The notes: generated by a model not told the origin, from the letters alone. A DNA stretch of 64,000 nucleotides from Microbulbifer pacificus (GCF_033723955.1 NZ_CP137555.1:1578501-1642500); one strand, 5' to 3'. Positions 1 to 9,504 are shown, counted from the first letter of the stretch. A program made the numbers and translations.

Positions 1-1197
1 CAGGGCGCCGCCGTGCAGGATGCCGGAGTAAGTACTGAAAATACTTTCCATATCCTTTGCGGCGTGGGAGGCGAAGCCCATATTGATCAGGCTGTCGAAC
101 CCGTAATTGAAGAAGTCCACCTTGCGATCGCCGTAGTCATAGAAACGGCCATCGCTGTTGGCAAAATTATCCACACCGAAGTGATACACCTCGCCGACCA
201 TAAAAAACTCGCGGTCGTCGAGCTTTTTGTCGGTATTGGCCGCCTTCCACTCCGCCAGCGCGACGCTGGCCTCTTTCTTCAGGACCGCCCAGATTTCCGG
301 CTCGGTGTGCTTCACGGTATCCACGCGGAAACCGTCCACACCGTACTCGCGCACCCAGTCGGTGAGCCATTTGACGATGTAGTACTTGGGCGCGCGCGGG
401 TAACCGGTGCGTGCGAAGAAGGCATCCAGCTCCGCCTGCTCCTGATCCAGGCGGCCTTCACCGCGCCACTTTTCAACCAGCTGTGGCGGCAGCTCAACCG
501 GTGTTTCACTCTCGGTGAGAATGTCCGGCAGGTTGTTGGTCAGTGCGCACTGCACATTCTGTGCGAAGCTGCTCCAGTCGCACTGGGGATTGGTGCGCAC
601 CCAGTCGGCGGGCCACAGCGGGTCTTCGCTGGTGACAGGGCCGGTGTGGTTGATGATCACATCCATCAGGATGCGTACACCCTTGTTGTGGGCCTTTTCA
701 ATCAGCTCTGCGAGTTCGGCCTCACTGCCGAAGTTCGCATCCACATTGGTCCAGTCTTTCGGCCAGTAACCGTGGAAGGCGTAGGTGCGCTTGTCACCCT
801 CATCATAGCCGTGGACGTTTTCGATGATCGGCGACATCCAGATGGCATCCACACCCAGATCGGTGAAGTAGCCCTCTTCCAGCTTCTGGATAACACCGCG
901 CAGGTCGCCGCCGAGGAAGCCGCGCATATGGGCCGCGTCATTTTTGCGGCCATAGGACAGGTCGTTGTCCGGGTTACCGTTGTAGAAGCGGTCCGGCAAC
1001 ATGAAATAGATTGTGGCGTTGTTCCAGAAGGGGTCCGCAGAAAAATTATTGACCTGGGTCAAGGCGGACTCGGCCACCTCCGGTGAAGATACCGCGCGAG
1101 CCTGATCAGCCGGGCCTTGGGATTCACTGTCGGAACAGGCGGCCAGGGCAAGTGCGGCCGCGGACATGACGGCACTCAGGCCGAACATTTTTCTCAT
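1..1197 (-). CDS. GH13 alpha-amylase family lipoprotein, truncated by the window edge
   Basis: Hydrolyses alpha-1,4-glucans, probably tethered to the outer membrane. The first 399 codons are in the window and the reading frame is still open at base 1, so the C-terminus is missing. The N-terminus is a lipoprotein signal ending LAAC with the lipid Cys at residue 21. GH13 signatures follow in order: region I DVIINH, region II GFRVDTVKH carrying the nucleophile Asp, and region III MVGEVYHFG carrying the acid/base Glu. Region IV should lie beyond the edge. The ATG at 1197 is chosen because it gives the complete lipoprotein signal. It is divergent from the stress protein at 1460. The GH13 assignment is secure; the exact substrate (starch, cyclodextrin, maltodextrin) is not. 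Confidence 0.9.
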   Translation of the reverse strand, partial: MRKMFGLSAVMSAAALALAACSDSESQGPADQARAVSSPEVAESALTQVNNFSADPFWNNATIYFMLPDRFYNGNPDNDLSYGRKNDAAHMRGFLGGDLRGVIQKLEEGYFTDLGVDAIWMSPIIENVHGYDEGDKRTYAFHGYWPKDWTNVDANFGSEAELAELIEKAHNKGVRILMDVIINHTGPVTSEDPLWPADWVRTNPQCDWSSFAQNVQCALTNNLPDILTESETPVELPPQLVEKWRGEGRLDQEQAELDAFFARTGYPRAPKYYIVKWLTDWVREYGVDGFRVDTVKHTEPEIWAVLKKEASVALAEWKAANTDKKLDDREFFMVGEVYHFGVDNFANSDGRFYDYGDRKVDFFNYGFDSLINMGFASHAAKDMESIFSTYSGILHGGAL

Positions 1198-1459
1198 TAT
1201 CGTCTCTCCGCCGTTATGGAACGGTCATCACTGCAACCTAATGTACGCACCTGCGCCAGAGTTTCCTCCTCCCGCCACGGGGCGTAGATGAAAGAAGGCG
1301 CAGATGAAAAGAGCAGCGACCGGTGACAATCTCGACCCTTGGGTCACAAAACCCTCCACGGGCCGCGACTCGGCCATTAAAAAGAGGGTGGCAACCGAGA
1401 GAGCCGCAAGGCAGAGAGAAAACTTAGGGATTGGATTTCCAGATAAATAAGGAGTAACC

Positions 1460-2302
1460 ATGCAGGACAAACCCGTCGTATTCGTAGTCGTCGACCCCAA
1501 TGACGATCGCCACGTAGCCCTGGAGCGCGCACTGACCACCGCCCGCGAGCGCAACCCGCAGCCGAAACTGGCGGTATTCGTCGCCGTGGATGGCGAAGCG
1601 GTAGACACCCGCGCGGTAAACGATCACCTGTTCCGCGATGAATTCTGGTTTCGCGACCAGATCCGCACCCCGATCAAACAGGCCGGCGTCGAGTTCGAGA
1701 TTACCGTGTGCTGGTCCAGTGACTGGCAGGGGGCCATTATTCAGGAGGCCAAACGCTACAACGCGGAAATGATCTACCTGCCGGTACACGCCAAAACCAG
1801 CCGCCGCTTCACCTTTGCCGAATCCAAGTGGCAGGTGTTGAAGCAGGCCAAATGTCCGGTGGTACTGATCCGCCCGGGCGCCAGGGATCGCCGCAAGGTG
1901 GTGCTGGCAACGGTCAACTACCAGGCCCAGAGCACCCAACAGCGCCAGCTGAATCGCCAGATTACCGAGCGCGCCAGCTACATCGCGGAGGTGTACGGTG
2001 CCGAACTGCACCTGGTAAATGCCTTCCTCGATTCCATGCGCTATCCGGATCGCGGCCAGCTGGCAAAACTGGCGGACAAAACCGGCGTGCCTACCGACCG
2101 TATCCACGTAATGCACGGCTACACCAACGAAGTGGTTGCCGAGATTGCGAAAGAAATCGATGCGGACGTGGTGGTGATGGGCACCCTGAACCAGTACGGC
2201 GAAACCGGTTCGCTGCTGCGCGGCAATACCGCGGAGCGGGTGATCGGCTCTCTGGATATCGACGTGATGGTCTGTAACGCGTTTACCACCACGGCACACT
2301 GA
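1460..2302 (+). CDS. Tandem universal stress protein (UspE-like)
   Basis: A cytoplasmic 280-residue protein with two Usp folds in tandem, the arrangement of UspE (about 316 residues in E. coli). The second domain carries the nucleotide-binding signature GTLNQYGETGSLLRGNTAE (G-x2-G-x9-G-S/T type) near residues 240-258. The first domain has a degenerate version. AAGGAG lies a few bases before the ATG. It stands alone, divergent from the amylase and followed by a GC-rich hairpin. Usp proteins respond to starvation and oxidative or respiratory stress in other bacteria; the role here is inferred from family only. Confidence 0.88.
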   Translation: MQDKPVVFVVVDPNDDRHVALERALTTARERNPQPKLAVFVAVDGEAVDTRAVNDHLFRDEFWFRDQIRTPIKQAGVEFEITVCWSSDWQGAIIQEAKRYNAEMIYLPVHAKTSRRFTFAESKWQVLKQAKCPVVLIRPGARDRRKVVLATVNYQAQSTQQRQLNRQITERASYIAEVYGAELHLVNAFLDSMRYPDRGQLAKLADKTGVPTDRIHVMHGYTNEVVAEIAKEIDADVVVMGTLNQYGETGSLLRGNTAERVIGSLDIDVMVCNAFTTTAH

Positions 2303-2313
2303 TACGCCTGCCC

Positions 2314-2336
2314 GGGCCCCGCAGTGCGCGGGGCCC
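2314..2336 (+). terminator. GC-rich hairpin after the stress protein
   Basis: Perfect 9-bp stem GGGCCCCGC / GCGGGGCCC with the 5-base loop AGTGC, 11 bases after the stop codon. No U-tract follows, so it may act as an RNA-stabilising 3' structure rather than a classical intrinsic terminator. Confidence 0.5.
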
Positions 2337-2431
2337 CTCCCATATACCCCTCCTCCCCAGCCAAGGCTGAGGCTCTCCCGCGCGAGTCGCTGGATACTGG
2401 CACCCTACCCCTGCCACGGAGAGCCATAACA

Positions 2432-3277
2432 ATGCACAAGAAACTCGCGCAGGCGCTGGTCATGCTACTCGGCGCAACGGCACTACACGCTGCCGCATCA
2501 CCTACTGCAGCATCTACCGCACAATCCAATGTACACGTGATGCCGGCGATTGCGATGGACACATTGCAGCGCGAGCGTACCTACCGCATCTACCTGCCCA
2601 CAGATTACCAAGATTCCGATAAGAGCTACCCGGTGCTGTATATGCACGACGGCCAGAACCTGTTCGACGACGCGACCTCCTACGTGGGCGAATGGGGTGT
2701 GGATGAGAGCCTCAACCTGCTGGCACAGACCTGCGGCCTGGAAGTAATCGTGGTAGGCATCGACCACGGCGACAAGCTGCGCATGACCGAACTGAATCCC
2801 TACGACAACGAGCGCTTTGGCAAGGGCGAAGGCAATGCCTATGTGGATTTCCTGGTGAAGGAATTGAAACCACGTATCGACCGGGAATATCGCACGCTGG
2901 CAGACCGCGAACACACCGCGATCATGGGAAGCTCCATGGGGGGACTCATTTCCAACCACGCCATCAATCGCTATCCCGATATTTTTGGCATGGCCGGTAT
3001 TTTTTCTCCCTCCTACTGGATTGCGCCAGGTGTGTTGACCGCATCCGCGAATAATCCGCAGCTGGACAATACACGGGTATACCTGTTGACCGGCGCGCGC
3101 GAGGGAGACGAGATGACCGAAGGTTTTATGGAAATGGAAAAGATCCTGAAAAGCCGCGGAAAACAGCACTTGTGGCAGGCAAAACTAGACGGCGAGGGAA
3201 ACCACAGCGAAACCTTCTGGCGCCGTGAGTTTCCCATTGCCATCAACTGGCTATTTGGTGCCAGCTGCCAGCAGTGA
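2432..3277 (+). CDS. Secreted esterase, esterase D / enterochelin-esterase-like alpha/beta hydrolase
   Basis: A 281-residue exported hydrolase of the putative-esterase family (PF00756). The ATG at 2432 is preferred over earlier in-frame codons because GGAGAG precedes it and a clean signal peptide of about 22 residues follows (MHKKLAQALVMLLGATALHA). The nucleophile elbow is GSSMGG near residue 170. The expected Asp and His lie in the C-terminal part (GAREGDE; EGNHSETFW). YMHDGQNLFDD is typical of family members that act on acyl or feruloyl esters of carbohydrates. Its last 27 bases overlap the convergent halogenase gene. The substrate is unknown; sugar-ester cleavage fits the polysaccharide context. 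Confidence 0.82.
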   Translation: MHKKLAQALVMLLGATALHAAASPTAASTAQSNVHVMPAIAMDTLQRERTYRIYLPTDYQDSDKSYPVLYMHDGQNLFDDATSYVGEWGVDESLNLLAQTCGLEVIVVGIDHGDKLRMTELNPYDNERFGKGEGNAYVDFLVKELKPRIDREYRTLADREHTAIMGSSMGGLISNHAINRYPDIFGMAGIFSPSYWIAPGVLTASANNPQLDNTRVYLLTGAREGDEMTEGFMEMEKILKSRGKQHLWQAKLDGEGNHSETFWRREFPIAINWLFGASCQQ

Positions 3278-4759
3278 GGACAAGAATTCCTCGTGGGTCG
3301 GCAGCTGCCTGACCGAGCCCTGGATCAGGGTTTTCAGGCTCTGGAGCAGATCATCCAGTTGCGCGTCACTCAGGCCATCCGCAATCACATGATGATCCTC
3401 CGGCAGCACACCCTGACCGATCAGTACCTGCTGCCAGGCAACTTCGGTGAATAAGTCATCGTAATCCCGGAAAACCTTGCCGGTCGCGCGGAACAGCTCG
3501 ATTTTGTGCTGCAGGCTTTCCGGCACATCCATGCTTTCGCAATGCCGCCAGAAGTCGCTGTCGCGTCGCTGGTTGGCCTTGTAGTGCAGAATGATAAAGT
3601 CGCGGATACGCTCCATTTCCACTCGTGACTGGCGATTGAATTCCGCCACTTCTTCCGCGCGAATGCCGCGATGCGGGAAACACTTGACCAACCGGGTAGC
3701 ACCGGATTGCACCAGGTGGATGGAGGTGCTTTCCAGGGGCTCCAGGAATCCGCTGGCAAGCCCCAGGCTTACCACGTTTTTTTTCCACTGTTCACGCCGG
3801 TGACCGGTGCGGAACGGAATCACCCGCGGCTCCGCGAGGGGCTTACCCGGTAAATTACCCAACAAGACCTCTCGAGCCTGCTCGTCGCTCCAGTGGCTGC
3901 TGGAATACACCAACCCCTTACCGGTGCGGTGCTGCAGCGGAATCTGCCATTGCCAACCACAGGCGTGGGCAATAGAACGGGTATACGGGGGAATCGAACC
4001 AGCCGATTCGCTGGGAACCGCCATGGCGCGATCACAGGGCAACCACTGACTCCAGCTTTCATAATCACTGCCGACCGCGTTATCGATCAGCAAGCCGACA
4101 AACCCCGAGCAATCGACGAAAAGATCACCCTCAACAACCTGGCCGTTTTCCAGAACCAGATTCTCCACATGGCCGCTGTGATGGTTGCGGCGCACATCAC
4201 ACACCTTGCCCTCGACACGCTTAACGCCTTTGGACTCGCTGTAGCGGCGCAGATATTGCGCATAAAGCCCAGCGTCAAAATGATAGGCGTAGGAAAGCCC
4301 CGGCAGGTTGGTATTGGGAATATTCGCCAGGTGCGCAAATTTGTTTTGCTTGGCCGCCTGATAATTCAGGGAAAAATCCCAGTAGCTGTCACTGTGACCG
4401 GATGCGCGGCTGCGCAACCAGAAATGATGAAAATCGCAGAAGGGGAAATTTTTGCCGACGTTACCGAAGGCATGCATGTAACTCTCGCCCCGGCGCGACC
4501 AGTTTTCAAACTGGATACCGAGTTTGATGGTGCCGTTGGTGGCTCGCAGGAATTCCGCCTCGTCGAGACCGAGCGCGCGGTTGAAATTCAGAATCGGCGG
4601 AATCGTGGCTTCGCCTACACCGACAGTGCCAATCTGGTCGGACTCCACCAAGGTGATATCCACTGTGCCTGCCAGGCTTCTGGCCATCATCGCCGCCGTC
4701 ATCCAGCCGGCGGTACCGCCGCCGAGAATGACGAGTTTTTTTATTATTGTATTTTCCAA
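3251..4759 (-). CDS. Tryptophan-halogenase-like flavoprotein (copy 1)
   Basis: A 502-residue FAD-dependent protein of the tryptophan halogenase family (PF04820). It has the FAD motif GGGTAGW (residues 13-19), a KLGIQFENW segment containing the family's active-site Lys, the halogenase WxWxIP motif (WQWQIP, about residue 270), and LEPLESTSIH containing the conserved Glu. The key halogenation residues are thus present, but members sitting beside TBDRs rarely have a proven substrate. It lies downstream of the 4888-7683 TBDR on the same strand, separated by a strong terminator. No flavin reductase gene is nearby. Biochemical role uncertain. Confidence 0.85.
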   Translation of the reverse strand: MENTIIKKLVILGGGTAGWMTAAMMARSLAGTVDITLVESDQIGTVGVGEATIPPILNFNRALGLDEAEFLRATNGTIKLGIQFENWSRRGESYMHAFGNVGKNFPFCDFHHFWLRSRASGHSDSYWDFSLNYQAAKQNKFAHLANIPNTNLPGLSYAYHFDAGLYAQYLRRYSESKGVKRVEGKVCDVRRNHHSGHVENLVLENGQVVEGDLFVDCSGFVGLLIDNAVGSDYESWSQWLPCDRAMAVPSESAGSIPPYTRSIAHACGWQWQIPLQHRTGKGLVYSSSHWSDEQAREVLLGNLPGKPLAEPRVIPFRTGHRREQWKKNVVSLGLASGFLEPLESTSIHLVQSGATRLVKCFPHRGIRAEEVAEFNRQSRVEMERIRDFIILHYKANQRRDSDFWRHCESMDVPESLQHKIELFRATGKVFRDYDDLFTEVAWQQVLIGQGVLPEDHHVIADGLSDAQLDDLLQSLKTLIQGSVRQLPTHEEFLSSLLAAGTK

Positions 4760-4824
4760 TTTTGATACCTCTGCCTAACTGTATGCGGAAGCTAACACCT
4801 GTATTTATAGTCTTTTCTGAGAAA

Positions 4825-4861
4825 TAAAAAAGCCCTTGTAACCGGAGATTACAAGGGCTTT
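4825..4861 (-). terminator. Rho-independent terminator after the first TBDR
   Basis: Perfect 13-bp inverted repeat (4829-4841 with 4849-4861, AAAGCCCTTGTAA and its complement) with the loop CCGGAGA. On the minus strand it is followed by a T-rich tract. It lies 27 bases after the TBDR stop and upstream of the halogenase start at 4759. Confidence 0.9.
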
Positions 4862-4887
4862 ACGCCTGTGAGACTAACTACAAGAAA

Positions 4888-7683
4888 TTACAGCTTGTAG
4901 TTGAAGCCCAACAGGTAGGTGCTGCCGTAGCTCTGGTAGTCACGTACCTGCAGCGAATTGTCGCCACTCAGGGTAGTGAACGGCTCGTCTGTCAGGTTTT
5001 GGCCCTGCAGGAATACGGACAGACCTTCCAGGCCACCGATACCGGATTCCGCGAAGTCGTAACCGATCTGCGCGTCAACCAGGGTTTCACCCACTACGTC
5101 AACCTGCTGGCTGTCGAAGCCGATTCCGTATACCTCGCCCTTGAAGTCAGAACGCTTACGCAGGCTGGTACGTGCGGAGAAGCCAGACTTCTCGAAGTAC
5201 AGGGTCATGGTCTGGATGCTGTCAGACAGACCCGGCAGTTCGTAGTCGTTGCCGTTAGGATCTTTGATGTCAGAGCTAACGCCAGTGTGGCTGGCAATCA
5301 GGCCCAAGCCATCCAGGTTTTCGTTGAAAATGTGGAAGGGCAGAGACAGGGCAACTTCGTAACCCTGCAAGGTTCCGCCACCGCCGTTGACCTTACCGGA
5401 ACCGAATGCGATCGGATTTTCAGGCACCTGGCCGCTTACCGGATCGGTAACGCCAGACAGGTCAACTTCGTAGTTGCCATCGAATACCCAGTTGTTCAGG
5501 TCTTTCCAGAACACTGCTACAGAGAAGTAACCGTCGTCTACGAAGTAGTTTTCGTAAGACAGGTCCACACCGGTGGCTTCCTTCGGCTCCAGCGCCGGGT
5601 TACCGCCGCTGATGGTCCAGTTGTAGCCTTCAGCGTTCGGGGTTTCGCTGTAGTTTACGGACAAAGAGGAGTTCATCTCGTCCATACGTGCACGAGAGAT
5701 GGTCTGAGCCGCACCGAAACGCAGAGTTTGCTGCTCATCCAGTGCCAACGCCAGGTTCATGCTCGGCAGGAAGTGGCTGTAGTCGTGCGAAAGGTTGGTC
5801 GGAGAAGTCTGGATCAGACCATTTTCGTCCGGACGACCGGCCGCACCAGAAGACTGCTGCTCGGTGTAAACATAACGCAGGCCAGCATTACCGGTCAGTG
5901 CCAGGCCGGCGACTTCAGTCGCGAAGTTAGCCTGGGCAAATGCGGAAGTCACAGTTTCGTTCACGGACCAAGACTTGGTCAGGTGGCTGCTATTGGTCAG
6001 AGACTCGGCCAGCAGGCTGTAGTAACCATCTTTCAACAGCGCCGCAGCGTCATAAGCGATCATGTCGCCCATGCCGATGAAGTCCAGGGATACGCTACCC
6101 AGACGATATTCTTCCGGCACTTCTTGCATTTCCGGGAAGGAAGACAGAGTCATGAAGTAACCTTCAGACTTCTTGGTCTTTTCGCGGTCGCGGTAGGAAA
6201 CACCGTAGGAGATTTCGTTGATGATGCCCACTTCAACCATCTGCTTAGCAGCCAGTTTCAGAGAGGTCAGCTCGTCATCGATCTGAGGGGCATTAAGGAA
6301 GCCGTCCTGGCCGGCATTACAGTATGCATCGTCTGCCTGGCCTTCAACGCCACAAGAGAGCCCCAGGCTGGCGTTCAGAGCGCTGCTCCAGCCCCAGGTC
6401 AGTGGGCCACCCAGCTTGATCAGGTCGTAGTCGCTGTAGTCCAGGTTGTGCCCGAACTGCGCACCGGCATTACCACCGGCAAATGAGTAGGTCAGGTCGT
6501 CTGCAACGCCTTCATCGTTGCCGCGGCCGGTACCGGAGTAGCTCTCAAAGCTCCAGATCTGGCGCTCTACGGAAGAGTGGCTCGCATCGAATTCCAGCTG
6601 CAGAGTTTCGGAAGCATCAAACTTGGTGTTGAAGCCGAAAGAGTTCAGCTCTGCATCACGGTTTTCCATGTCGTTACGCACAACAACACGCTGGCCTTCA
6701 GTAGTAGCCTGAGTGATGAAGCCGGTTGCCGGATCAACCACAGCGGTATCCGGGCTGATGGAACCCTGACCCCATGCAAACGGAATTTCGATACCGCGCA
6801 GGATTTTTTCGTCAGAGAAATCGACATAGAGGGCGTCGAAAGTCATGTGCAGTTTGTCGTTCGGCTGCGCCTCAACAACCAGCATGGCGCTGTCGCGATC
6901 CAACACAGAAGAACGCACGAATGGCTTGGCACCACCGAGGATGGAGTAGTTTTCACCCTGATAGGTGAATTCCGGGTAACCCCAGGAGTTCCAGCGCTCT
7001 TCCTGGTTCGGAGAGCTCATGGTGTTGTATGCGAACGCAACACCGATGGTGTCATCAGCAAACTGATCGATGTAGGAGAAGGTAGCGCGCTTACCAGAAT
7101 CTTCGCCATCCGGGTTCAGCTTGTCGAAGCTGGTCATCTCGTACTGACCGTTGAACTGGATAACACGCTCGCCGCGCTCCAGAGGCTTCACGGTCTGCAT
7201 GTCGATTACGCCGGCAATACCTTCGGCGTCGATGCTCGCAGTCGGAGTCTTGTAAACGGTAACTCCGCTCATGATCTCAGACGGATACAGGTCGAACTCA
7301 ACACCGCGGTTGTCGCTGATGGAGACCTGCTCACGGCCATTGAAGGTGGTGGCGCTTTCGTTTTCACCAAAACCACGGATGGTCACGCGGCTTGCACGGC
7401 CGTCCAGGCGCTGAGCGGCCAGACCAGGCAGGCGCGCCAGAGATTCAGCAATGGAGGAATCTGGCAGCTTACCAATATCCTCGGCAGAGATAGCCTCAAC
7501 TACGCCAGTGGCATCGCGCTTGGTACCGATAGAGTCCATCACACTCTTGCGGAAACCGGTAACGGTAATTTCTTCCAGCTGGGAATTACCCTCTTCCTGG
7601 GCAATAGCACCAACGGAAACAGCGGACGCGGCAATAGCTGCAGACAGCAGTGCCGGTCGGAAACGTTTGTTTGTCAGACTCAT
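4888..7683 (-). CDS. TonB-dependent outer-membrane receptor, carbohydrate type (copy 1)
   Basis: A 931-residue TBDR of the large Caulobacter/Xanthomonas-type family (TIGR01782-like). The signal peptide ends AIAQ near residue 30. The plug contains VEAISAEDIGKLPDSSIAESLARLPG, typical of sugar-importing TBDRs. The beta-barrel ends in the aromatic C-terminus YLLGFNYKL. Three consecutive ATG codons lie at the start. The third (7683) is chosen because AAGGGAG then sits about 6 bases upstream; the first would abut it. It is downstream of glk and followed by a terminator. Imports an oligosaccharide that cannot be named from sequence; the nearby amylase and glucokinase suggest a glucan. Confidence 0.92.
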   Translation of the reverse strand: MSLTNKRFRPALLSAAIAASAVSVGAIAQEEGNSQLEEITVTGFRKSVMDSIGTKRDATGVVEAISAEDIGKLPDSSIAESLARLPGLAAQRLDGRASRVTIRGFGENESATTFNGREQVSISDNRGVEFDLYPSEIMSGVTVYKTPTASIDAEGIAGVIDMQTVKPLERGERVIQFNGQYEMTSFDKLNPDGEDSGKRATFSYIDQFADDTIGVAFAYNTMSSPNQEERWNSWGYPEFTYQGENYSILGGAKPFVRSSVLDRDSAMLVVEAQPNDKLHMTFDALYVDFSDEKILRGIEIPFAWGQGSISPDTAVVDPATGFITQATTEGQRVVVRNDMENRDAELNSFGFNTKFDASETLQLEFDASHSSVERQIWSFESYSGTGRGNDEGVADDLTYSFAGGNAGAQFGHNLDYSDYDLIKLGGPLTWGWSSALNASLGLSCGVEGQADDAYCNAGQDGFLNAPQIDDELTSLKLAAKQMVEVGIINEISYGVSYRDREKTKKSEGYFMTLSSFPEMQEVPEEYRLGSVSLDFIGMGDMIAYDAAALLKDGYYSLLAESLTNSSHLTKSWSVNETVTSAFAQANFATEVAGLALTGNAGLRYVYTEQQSSGAAGRPDENGLIQTSPTNLSHDYSHFLPSMNLALALDEQQTLRFGAAQTISRARMDEMNSSLSVNYSETPNAEGYNWTISGGNPALEPKEATGVDLSYENYFVDDGYFSVAVFWKDLNNWVFDGNYEVDLSGVTDPVSGQVPENPIAFGSGKVNGGGGTLQGYEVALSLPFHIFNENLDGLGLIASHTGVSSDIKDPNGNDYELPGLSDSIQTMTLYFEKSGFSARTSLRKRSDFKGEVYGIGFDSQQVDVVGETLVDAQIGYDFAESGIGGLEGLSVFLQGQNLTDEPFTTLSGDNSLQVRDYQSYGSTYLLGFNYKL

Positions 7684-7899
7684 CATCATCTCCCTTGGAC
7701 TTATCGTTATGGTGAGTAATGCCATCCTAGGCCTACCCGAAGTCCATATCCTCCACCCCCTGGGGGGGAGGAGGGGGGAGAAGCCGGGGCCGGCGAAGTA
7801 GGAGGACCGGCCCCAGGTCACCATGGCGGGGAATTATACGCATCGAACAAAAATTGTTCAGCCCCTGCGGAGATATTCAGAATTGTGGAAACGCGGCAG

Positions 7900-8862
7900 T
7901 CAGCTTTCCAGCCAGGCGGCGGCGCCGACCAGGGCCGGATAGCCGGCCTTCAGTACATCCACCCGCACCCCCTTCAGCCAGCTGCTGAGACGCCCCTTGG
8001 TGGTAAAGCGCTGTTCGAACTCGCTCTCCGGCAGCAGGGACTCGATCCGGGGCAGCACGCCGCCACCCAGGAATACACCGCCGCGGGCCACATAGTAGAG
8101 GGCGGCATCACCGGCGGCGCTGCCGAGAAAGTTGAGGAAGTCGACCAGGGTTTCCCGGCACAGCAGGTCCGAACCATCAAGACCGCGACTGCTGACGTCC
8201 GGCGGGGTCAGCGCTTCGGCCGTACGGCCGTGCAACGCGCATACCGCACGGTACAGGTTAACCAGACCGCTGCCGCTCAGCACATATTCGTTGTACACCG
8301 GCATCTGGTCGCGGGCGAGGATGCGCAGCAGCTCCAGCTCGCGCTCACTGCCCGCAGACAGGTTGGCGTGACCGCCCTCCCCCGGCACCACGCGGTAGTT
8401 GCCGCCGTCGTGTACCAGCGCCGCCACACCGAGACCCGTACCCGGGCCGAGTACCACCATCGGGCCATTGGGCTGCGCCGGAACATCGCGCAGCGCCCAC
8501 TTGTCCTCTTCCTGCAGCCGCGGCAGCGACAGGGCCAGGGCGGCGAAGTCGTTCACTACCAGCGCGCGTTCCAGGGAAAAGCGCTGGCACAGCTCTTCGG
8601 CACGGATTTCCCACCCCAGATTGGTCATGGTCACACGGCCGCCCTCGGGGGTCTTTTCCACCGGGCCGGCAACCGCGATACACGCCTGGGTCGGCCGCGG
8701 CTGATCCAGGCCTTCGACCCACTGACCAAGAGCGGAGTAGAAGTCATCAAACATGGCGCAGTTCACCACCTGAATGGCTTCCAGCCGATAGCCGCCCTGA
8801 TGTGGGTGGGCGACGGCGAAGCGGGCATTGGTGCCGCCGATGTCCGCAACGATTCTGGTCAT
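7900..8862 (-). CDS. glk: Glucokinase
   Basis: ATP-dependent phosphorylation of glucose to glucose-6-phosphate in the cytoplasm. The 320 residues match the bacterial Glk family (PF02685) in length. The N-terminal phosphate-binding loop is ADIGGTNARFAV, the catalytic Asp lies in VVNDFAALALSLP, and the second phosphate motif is GPGTGLGVAAL. The ATG at 8862 is chosen because AAGGAAA lies about 7 bases upstream and the conserved N-terminus begins there; the longer frame has no conserved residues. It supplies the entry step for glucose released by the beta-glucan and alpha-glucan enzymes here. A 640-base leader region precedes it. Confidence 0.93.
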   Translation of the reverse strand: MTRIVADIGGTNARFAVAHPHQGGYRLEAIQVVNCAMFDDFYSALGQWVEGLDQPRPTQACIAVAGPVEKTPEGGRVTMTNLGWEIRAEELCQRFSLERALVVNDFAALALSLPRLQEEDKWALRDVPAQPNGPMVVLGPGTGLGVAALVHDGGNYRVVPGEGGHANLSAGSERELELLRILARDQMPVYNEYVLSGSGLVNLYRAVCALHGRTAEALTPPDVSSRGLDGSDLLCRETLVDFLNFLGSAAGDAALYYVARGGVFLGGGVLPRIESLLPESEFEQRFTTKGRLSSWLKGVRVDVLKAGYPALVGAAAWLES

Positions 8863-9122
8863 GGCAATTTCCTTAAACGTTCCTTTATATGGGCCGTATC
8901 GATTGACCGGAGACTGGAGCCGAGCCCACGTCTGAATGTATAGCCCGGAAACGCATGCCCCGAACCATCCCCTGTGCCCAAACACAGCCCTGAAAAAATG
9001 GCGCTCTAAGGTAATGATTTGCCAACAAAAACTCTACCCCTCCCCCGTGTGGGAGACACAAATATGGAGGGATGAGGCGCCGGCAATATCCTGCGACATC
9101 CGGGTTTCCGTTTAAGTGGCAC
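8863..9122. other. Non-coding stretch upstream of glk
   Basis: The first 260 bases of the 642-base gap between glk and the AraC regulator. I see no supported gene, RNA or repeat here beyond the glk ribosome-binding site (AAGGAAA). The remaining gap holds a hairpin, the shared regulatory word and a probable promoter, listed separately. Confidence 0.4.
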
Positions 9123-9129
9123 CCACAGG

Positions 9130-9164
9130 GAAGAGAAAAAGTTCCGGCAGGTTTAACCTGCCGG
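9130..9164 (-). terminator. Orphan intrinsic terminator or attenuator in the glk leader
   Basis: Perfect 10-bp inverted repeat CCGGCAGGTT / AACCTGCCGG (9144-9164) with a one-base centre. On the minus strand it is followed immediately by AACTTTTTCTC, the form of an intrinsic terminator. No minus-strand gene lies just upstream, so it would end a short leader or small RNA that starts within 9165-9500, ahead of glk. Confidence 0.55.
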
Positions 9165-9322
9165 TCCCAGAGGTCGACGAGAAATGACCTATATCGGCGG
9201 GAGAAGAGAGATGATGTCGGGCGCCTGCGCGTCGAATCGCCGAGGAGTCCAGCGTGAACACCTCTCGTCGCACAGGGAACGGGAAACCCGATGCTGCCAG
9301 TGTGCGGTGCAGCCCCAATCCC

Positions 9323-9391
9323 GTCGCCCCACTTTGAAAAAATCCCCAAACTGGGCGGTGTCACTTTAAGAAAATCCGCAAACGGGATACT
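9323..9391. promoter_or_regulatory. Shared regulon word, site A (tandem pair)
   Basis: Contains GTCGCCCCACTTT at 9323-9335. The block CACTTT-N11-CAAAC occurs twice (starting at 9330 and 9362), so the unit repeats with a 32-bp period. The first unit is also an imperfect inverted repeat (CCCCACTTTG with CAAACTGGG). It lies 169 bases before the AraC start on the plus strand and about 460 bases before glk on the minus strand, so the controlled gene is unclear. Relative to the minus strand it has the same orientation as sites B to E. Confidence 0.65.
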
Positions 9392-9419
9392 CAATGGACG
9401 ATATGGTCGTGGCCCGCGC

Positions 9420-9448
9420 TCCTACCCCTGTGGGAATTCTCTTATACT
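9420..9448 (+). promoter_or_regulatory. Possible promoter of the AraC regulator gene
   Basis: A good -10-like TATACT at 9443-9448 with a poor -35 at about 9420-9425 (TCCTAC), 57 bases before the start codon. The weak -35 would fit activator dependence; this is inference. Confidence 0.3.
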
Positions 9449-9504
9449 CGCGGCTATAAGAGCGATAAAAAACCATAAAAACGCAATTTCTCGGCGATGG
9501 TGCA

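Noticed and set aside
4999-6486. Long plus-strand frames opposite the first TBDR (also 6577-7719)
   Set aside because: Antisense shadows of a convincingly annotated TBDR; no domains.
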